64,000 nucleotides of DNA, from positions 279,241,426 through 279,305,425 of the forward strand of contig CP136063.1 in NCBI GenBank assembly GCA_032622095.1, read 5' to 3'. The position numbers were made by a program, and so were the translations under genes. The notes under the pieces are model-generated. The model was not told the DNA's origin, did not search any database, and saw only the letters and a list, made by a program, of their open reading frames with translations. The stretch comes from Siphonodentalium dalli. Lineage: Eukaryota; Mollusca; Scaphopoda; Gadilida; Siphonodentaliidae. Shown here in pieces: positions 12,501 through 21,500 of the stretch. Numbering within the stretch: position 1 is the first letter of the stretch; the number at the start of each line of letters is the position of its first letter.

Positions 12501-15500
12501 AAGGATAATGGGGAAATGAGGATTTCATTGGAAAGACGAATAATGATGAGGTAAGAAATTTTTGAACTGCATGTAGCTAAAACAATGCGTTTTGAACAAC
12601 CCAAATTAAATAAAGAACAAAACAATTTTCTGTCTCGGTATTTACTATCAACTTCATATTCATTGTGTTCGGCGACTTTTAAAATATCAACCTCCAATTA
12701 CAGGTGAAACAGCAGTCTCAGCAACTCACTTCAGATTTCATTAAAATATGATTAAAATAAAATAAAAAGCATATCGCAGAATTTCCGACTGCGAGTCAGT
12801 TTGTGAAAAAATAGTGCCGTTCAAACTTCTTGTCACTTGCAATAAGGTAATATGGTTCTGTTTGCCGTTTTGTACCGGTACTTAATTATGTTGTTGTCAT
12901 GTCATACATGTGGTCAGTGGTAGCTTCTGGGAAAGGTAATAGTATAACTATACGGATATGGTAAAATGACAACTGATATATAGAAAGAACACAAATTCTA
13001 GTCATGTTGTATCCTATTCTTAATTCTTATGAGTAGTCGGTCATTATGCGAAAGGTCGGTATATATGTGTGGACCAGTCATCGGCTGCGGATGTTGTCCG
13101 GGACTCCGCATTATTAATGTATTAATCCATATCATTTAATATATACTATTTAGTTAAAGCTATTATACTGTTTATAGTTTGTCGATAGATATTTTGTCCA
13201 CAAGGACCGACCCATGCAATTCTTTATATCTGGACCGACACCTCACCTTTTTATGTTGTTCTATAAGTCTATATACATGTGATAATCAAACCTCAAATTT
13301 CGATGTAATGCTTGTAATGATTCCATGATTGTTTAGTTAAATGTGAACCAGGGGTCGGTCTGTCTATATATGCACTTTCTTTATATTATGAGAAATAAAC
13401 TATTGTTATTGTCATGTTCGTTTACAGGAGTTGTACAGTCAGTCGTATAATCACACCAGTGTGCTGTTTGCCGCGTGCCCTAATTTCAACGATTTCTACA
13501 GTGAAGAGTCTGTAAACAATGATGGACTGGAATGTTTGCGATTTCTAAACGAAATCATCTCAGATTACGACGAGGTATGTTCTGCGAAAAACAAAAACGC
13601 ACAGAAACAATCTCTTTATCTCTTTTTAACCCTTTACCCAACAAACCGGCCAAAACCGGCCAAATAAAGCTTCAACAGCCTAAAATATCTTCGGTCTGTC
13701 TCAATAGAACCATACAAATATGGATATCATTGGAACCGGCTCCTTGACCACATTGTGATAGTTACAGTTATGCCCTGTGCCAATGCATTCTCTTATATAT
13801 GCGAGTCGACCATAGGTCTTTTTTAAACACTTTTTACCATTTTTTCTTACATTCTTTAACAATTTTATAATTTTTAATGTGTTAAGCCAATGCATTCTCT
13901 TATATATGCGAGGCGACCTATGGTCGACTCGCATATATAAGAGAATACCTATGGTCGACTCGCATATATAAGAGAATGCATTGGCACAGGGCCGTTCTGT
14001 TGGGTAAAGGGTTAACTAAATACTCATTGACGAGTAGTTCCCTTATGATATGTTGCAGAAAAAAATTTCAACAAACGGTATATGGACTTATGAACTTATT
14101 ATCTGAGCAATTCCCACCAATGAGTATAGGAATTCTTGTGCTCTTGTATTCTCTTTTAGTCTGATAAGATTTCCCGAATACCCCCCCCCCCCCCCCCCCC
14201 AATGAATAATATACAATTCCAATGTCTACTTTTATACCTGGTGGAAGAATCCATTTAGTACATTAAAGGTTAAATTGTACATTAAGGGTTAATAACTATA
14301 ATAATTGAGATTGATGTCTCTATGTCCAATTCCCTTGATGTTGTGGAATATCAATCCAGCGATTGCACATTAATTTTATCATATCACTAGCTTTTTCATT
14401 TGTCCACGTCCCTTGAACGAATTCCATGACGTGACTGGCCCAATATACGTATATGCTTTTCAAAGAACACACAATACCTGCCTTTGCTCACATGCATCAC
14501 AGACGCTGGACACCCATGTCTCGGTGCATTGTGGTAGTTCTCACCGGACACCCATGTCTCGGTGCATTGTGGTAGTTCTCACAGCGTTTTTGGCTATAAT
14601 ATATCGTTTTCTGGATATATGTAGCGCAACCGAAGTGCCTCAATTATCATCGATACCTGGATTATATATTCTTTAATCGCCCATATACTCTCTGAATGTT
14701 GAAGCAGTTTGAAACACTGAAATAACCACACACATTGACACCCGTAATGCCAAAGGAACAACATTATTCTCACCAAAAAAGTTAACAGTGTGTAAACAGT
14801 ATTTCAGAATATGGCGGATATGGTAGTAATGGTACATGTATGACACATGCAGCTTCCAGTCACGCTGGAGCGGATACACGTGATTCAAAGGACTATGAAG
14901 TCGGCAATGGATTCTACATGCAAACACTTTTGTACAATGTATAATTCTACTTTTGACAAATGATGTGTACACAACACCCCATACCTTAGATCATATCATA
15001 AATATATACTGTATGCAGAGGGGAGGTCTGCGTAAACATTCCGTACACAGGGGTGAACAAAAACAATAACGCCCAACCGGGGACCAACCATTCCCCTACG
15101 TGCAAATCAAAATATTTTTCCTCCAACAAATTGGGGGACCCACACCCCCCCCCACATTTATACCTGTTCTTTTTTTTCGATGACTGGAGTCATAAACTCA
15201 TTTCCATTATAATTACCATCATATCATTAGATCACATCACCTCGGACCAGCGCTTAATGAAAAAACGACGAGTAGAATCTGTGTGATGCGAATCATAATA
15301 ATATTATTATAGATATATCATATCTTTACTCTGAATATATATAATACATTGGCTTACAAGATCTAGAAAAAATATTGTTAGGCCAATGTATTCTCTTATA
15401 TATGTGCATGAGGCTCCCTATGGGACACTCGCATATATAAGATAATGCATTGGTACAGGGTTTTCGCAAAATTTCAGGAAGCTCCACTCACGAAATAGTT

Positions 15501-18500
15501 GAGCATGTGCACGCTATCCCAATCTGTCTGACGAAATCGATCCCTCATCTTCAGTAATCGATCCCTTCATCTTCAATAATCGTCCTTCACATTTTTGCAG
15601 CTTTTCAACGATGAACGATTCTCATCTCTGTGCAAGATAAAAACTGTGGGATCGACGTACATGGCGGCAGGTGGGCTGAATGTTAAAACAGACGACTTCG
15701 AAGTAAGGCTTCTTAAATATCAAGCCTATATATATTACGATGGGGAATCACGTGGTTTTGAGCTGATGAGAATCGCGCGTTAAAAATGACCGCGAAGCGA
15801 TCGTAAACACGACCAGAAACGATAAAAAGATGAATAAGCTAGGATATGACATATTACATATTAGTATCCATCCCTTAACTCACCAATCTCGAAACCACGT
15901 GATTCCCCATAGTAATATATAGTCTATTATGGATGTTGGGTTGTATTGCCCCTTTTATAATAAATCGTACAGTATGCGTTTTGTATTTTGTTTTAGATTA
16001 TGTAATTATCTAATATTCACTGATATTGTTTGCTTTATTTTAGTTTTCAGCAGGAAAAATATATACACGAATAATGTATTTATGATTATCTGTATAAACA
16101 CTGCGTTCTTTGCCGTTCGTGGCAATCGGCGGAGGGCTGCGATACGGCCCTCTGATGGTGATAGTTCCTCAACATTACTCTTGGAGGACCGGACATCTGT
16201 GTCCTCTGATGGTGATAGTTCCTGAACATTACTGTTGGGGGACCGGATATCTGTGCTGCATGTGGCTCTGTTGGTAGATTCTTCCAAATGGGGACAGATT
16301 TAACCTATATCACGTGATCCATTTGTCACCAACATTATAAATAAACATGTTATGAATATACAGTTAGAGTGATATGCATGCATGTTTAAAGACTGAATAT
16401 CAAGTTGAAGTATAAGTTGAAATATTCAAGTTCATTGATTGTCCCATGACATTATATGCAGAATTAAACCATATTGTGCTACGCTGATAGATGTGGATAT
16501 CTGAACCGCACTTTTTAGAATTTTATCTTATTCACAATTTACATACAACTCTGGACACAGACTTTCCTGAGAAAGCAAACATATGGAAAGTATCGATGTT
16601 TTCTTTTAATTTGATCATGTTCCCGCCACGGAAAGCATTTTTAAGCACACGAAGATAGATAAGATAAGATAAGATAAGATAAGTTTTAATTGTCAAAAAC
16701 GTCCTTATAAGGACAGTATGCATACATAATAACATATAATTGTACATTGTGTATTGAACAGTATAATAAATGATATTAATATAAGGTCAAGCTGAATGTG
16801 CAATGGATCATCTATTCTGTATTTGTTCATTGATTTATGATACGATGCTCATCACGTGCGGAGAATAATCTTCGGATCATATGACAAATTGAAGTGCATG
16901 TATTTGACACATTGCTGGATAAGATTTTGACAAGCTGTTCAGTGTTGCTGAAGAAATAATGTATCAAGGCATGACGATTGTATCCAACTTTTCAAACTGG
17001 TCGCCGATAACTATTGGTTTTCCCCGCAATTTGAGCAGACAAAATAAACAACTTTAGAAACAAAATATCAACAATATTGTTTAAGTCTGTATTCAATGTC
17101 GTCACATGGAACGCTGTATGTGGCGCCGTGTTGTTAGGAAATATAAACTTATATTGTATATATCGTCACCAAACAACAAGATTTGAAAGACAAATAAAAT
17201 AATTGGCTCTCACTCATATGCCAAAACATCACACTTGCCTTTCGTTTGATTTAAGGGAATCGAGAAATGGCGGCACCTCGATGAGCTGCTAAAATTCGCG
17301 CTGGTCATGATGGAAACACTGGATCGAATCAACACGCAATCATTCAACAATTTTAATCTCCGCATTGGTAAGTCAGTTGCTTAGAAACCATATCCGCATT
17401 GGTAAGTCAGTTGCTTAGAAACCATCTCCTCATTGGTAAGTCAGTTGCTTAGAAACCATCTCCGTATTGGTAAGTCAGTTGCTTAGAAACCATCTCCGTA
17501 TTGGTAAGTCAGTTGCTTAGAAATCCAACTTCCCTGTGTATATATGACCCGCCATATCAAATCCAGTCGTAAGTCGGGATGTTTTTACCCTGTGCCAATG
17601 CATTCTCTTATATATGCGAGTCGACCATAGGTCGCCTTGCATATATAAGAGAATGCATTGGCCTAACAATTTTTTATCATTTTTTTAAAATAAATGTTTC
17701 TTACAATTTTTAGGACATAAAATGAAAAAACATCCATTACCCTGCAGGGAGCCCCACACATATATAGAAGCATATAGAAGAGTGTCGTCTGCTCATGTTT
17801 GTCTGGGGCTCTGTATGGGTGAAATTATAAAATTGTTAAAGAACACAAGAAAAAAATATTAAAATTGTAAAAAATTGTTAGGCCAATGCATTCTCTTATA
17901 TATGCCTCACATATAAGAGAATGCATTGGCACAGGGTAAAAAATCCCGACTTACGACTGGATTTGATATGGCGGGTCACATATATTTCGGTTGTTGATGC
18001 CTTGAAACCAAGCTCCCATACGCCAAATTACTCTATAAATAGGTGCCTCGATACTCGAATCATGCGTGGACCTTCAGTTCAATTAATTTGCAATTATCAG
18101 GAATCGAACCAATTTCATCATATTTAGACGACTTATGAGTTATACGTCATGCAAACATACAAATATGAAGTTATCTTTAAAGGGATCAATGCTTTCGAAT
18201 TTTTGTACCCTGTGCCAATGCATTCTCTTATATATGCGAGTCGACCATAGGTCGCCTCGCATATATAAGAGAATGCATTGGCCTAACAATTTTTTACAAT
18301 TTTAATAATTTTTTCTTGTATTCTTTAACAATTTTATAATTTCACCCATACAGAGCGCCAGACAAACATGAGCAGACGACACTCTTCTATATGCTTCTAT
18401 ATATGTGTGGGGCTCCCTGCAGGGTAATGGACGTTTTTTATTTTATGTCCTAAAACTTTTAGGAAACATTTATTTTTAAAAAATGATAAAAAAAATTGTT

Positions 18501-21500
18501 AGGCCAATGCATTCTCTTATATATGCAAGGCGACCTATGGTCGACTCGCATATATAAGAGAATGCATTGGCACAGGGTAAAAAAAATCCCGACTTACGAC
18601 TGGATTTGATATGGCGGGTCATGTAATTTCGGTAAATATACAACAAACTTTGTTATTCCTACGCCAAATATTACGACAAATAAAAAAAGCGGAACGACGG
18701 TAAACAGGTAACGGAAACAACTTCGATAAGAAAGGATTAATCAACAATGTCTGACGTTGCATGTATGATATATACCGTACAATAATATATAATAGTCCAA
18801 TAGTAACATAATAATAAATGTATTCTATTTGCACTGTATGTTTATGAACTGTTTTCTGTTATATATAGTCGTTACTTGTGTTATTTTTAACGAATAAAAT
18901 TTATATAAAAAGTATATAAATAAATAAAATAGGAGCTATGGAGTATCATTGATTAATAACGCATACTGCGTACCGGTTAGACTTTTTGCAGGATGTATAT
19001 ATTCGCGGGCCTCTCTTGAAGATTGACACAATGCACAATACAACAGCTAACATAACTGATAAAGTACATGTATGTCTCAGTTGGAATGCAGACCAAAGGT
19101 CGTATTGCGAAGTATCGGGGGTCTATTTACTCTGAATAGTAGGATTTTGGTCCGCATTTAGAGGTTTTTCTGGTGTGGTGAATGGGAAACCTTCAGTGAT
19201 AAGCCGTAGTTGTAATAATTTGAAGGAAAATTGTTTTAAACGGAATTCTGAGGTGGTGCATTCATGAAACCAATATATTTTATATTTTATGTATGCCTAA
19301 TAATATGATCTTGAGGGCGTTACCATTTCTGACTATGTTTTTCTTGTTTCAACTTCTGGGTCTCCTCAATTCTTTGATTGGATAAGATGACTCAAGTATA
19401 CCGGGGACGGGCCGATGGCCTCTGTGGCGGCGGTATGCATATCGGGGTGGGGCGTGGCTCGGGGAATCATTCTGCTGGTGACCAAATCTATAACATCCTA
19501 CTTTAATTATTTAGTTATATGCTGCTGGGACAGACAGGAAGACAGCACTGCTATAGTGCTATGTCTGCCCCAGGCAAAGTTCCTGCAGTTATTATTATAT
19601 ATGTGTTTTATATTTTCATTTCATTGTATTCCAATTTATATATTTGTATTTCAGGGTGTATGTTATTTTGTTAATTGGGCATTTTGTAAACAAAGCATCT
19701 ATCTATATATCTATCTTGTTGGTTATTGTGACACAGTGGTAGTAATGTAGTATGTATTTTTATTTTTCCGACAGGAATAAACCATGGACCTGTGATCGCT
19801 GGTGTTATCGGTGTTCGCAAACCACATTACGACATATGGGGTAACACTGTGAACGTGGCGAGCAGAATGGAGTCCACCGGGCAATCCAAGAGAATCCAGG
19901 TAAATAACTCATCCGTCCACGTGACCCGTTGTTGATTGTTCCAATTTCACAACACAATCTCAAGTTGGAATTTATGCATTAAGGACATCAATACTTATTT
20001 TTTTTGAGAAATACTGGATGTAAAGAACAATTTGAATAGCCATCACTATTATGTCCCTTTTGGCTAATTAATACCAATTTAGATATTTTTTGGAAGAAAA
20101 CTGAAACTTTTACTCAAATTAGCAGTCGCCAAAAAGTTTTTTTCCGGGCACGTATGCTGGGGTGGGTGGGTGGTCCATAGGACCAACAAAAAACATTTTC
20201 CGCAACTCAAAAATATTTTTCCTGCAAGTCTTTTTGACTGTTTTGCAATGAGTTTGGCTTAAAACACATCTATATGTCAATATTAACATAAATGACAAAT
20301 TTCATGATGATCAGACAAACAGTATAGCCTGTAGCCCATGCTAATGGATTGAATTTTGAAATCCAAGATGGCTGCTGGCAGCCATGTTTTTTTTGGACTG
20401 AATGACCCCAAAATGACTTGTTCCTATTTACATGTCAATTTTAACATCCATGACTAATAGTATGCACTTAAATTAATATACAGCTGTTTACAGTGAATTT
20501 TCCCCTCTGTTTTATATAGTGTTAAAAGGGGGGTGGGTATCCAAAAATGGTCGGAAAAAACTGCCGAAAACGGAAAAAAATTTGGACGCGCGGGTGGGTG
20601 GGTCGAAAGTCAAAAATCAGCATACGTGCCAGCAAATTTTTTCCGACTCCCCCTTGTCTACAGATGAATTATTTGTCAATCCAGTAAGTCTTCACTTATT
20701 CAATAAGCATGTTAAAATTAAATATTTTATTGTTCATTTCTTTAAAAGTGACCTTTACATTCAATAATTATTGTGTTGCCAGTTTTCAAGGCATGCTACT
20801 ACTTCCTTCTCAATAATTTGAGCATCTATAGTCTTTAATTGACATAAGTTATGTCCGGGTTCAGAACAGTCATCCCCTCCGATGGAAGCGTTCGGTAGCC
20901 AAGCCGGTTCACACTAATTCTTAAAAATGATCGAACATCGTTCAACAACGATGAAATCAAATAACCCTCTAAAATTCCGATATATATATATCCACGACCG
21001 GGCATATCTTCAATAAATCCACGACCGGCATATCTTCAATAAATCCACGACCGGGTATATCTTCAACAAATCCACGACCGGGCATATCTTCAATAAATCC
21101 ACGACCGGGCATATCTTCAGTAAATCCACGACCGGGCATATCTTAAATAAATTTAAATCGCCTTGAAGCGGGCCGTTTTTTTAAAACCCCTGTGTTCCCT
21201 TCGTTACTGTTGAATAGTTTCATTTTGGTCCAAATGTTGGACGTTTTACTGATTCTCTGTGAACAATTTGCAATTAAGTTGGTAATATTTTCAAGTTTAA
21301 GATTAATCGTACATTCCACCAAGCCTTGTACCAAAAGATTTCTCAAGTCCTTGATTTCTTGGTAAGTATACCGTAAATTTTTTTGCCTGTTCTTCCCATG
21401 GTGAATATGTTGAATGGCTTGTTGTTGAGCTTTCCTCAATGACATATACATGTATATTAAACACCCACATGCTATTCGAAATCCCAAAATGTAAAGCGTA

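Larger units (their letters stand above)
14016..15600 (+). other. rest of the intron before exon 7
   Basis: Contains a 20-base C homopolymer (14181-14200), a 38-bp duplication (14508-14582) and a solo hairpin module (15378-15460). No exon recognised. Confidence 0.55.
15703..17255 (+). other. intron before exon 8
   Basis: Holds a family D MITE starting 23 bases after the donor, a 54-bp duplication at 16137-16245 and a (GATAA)n tract at 16655-16683. The rest (16300-16640 and 16800-17255) shows nothing recognisable. Confidence 0.55.

Noticed and set aside
15378-15460. microRNA precursor
   Set aside because: The hairpin is one of many copies of a repeat module with near-perfect pairing to the base; MITE-derived origin explains it. 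Small RNAs remain possible but are not shown.
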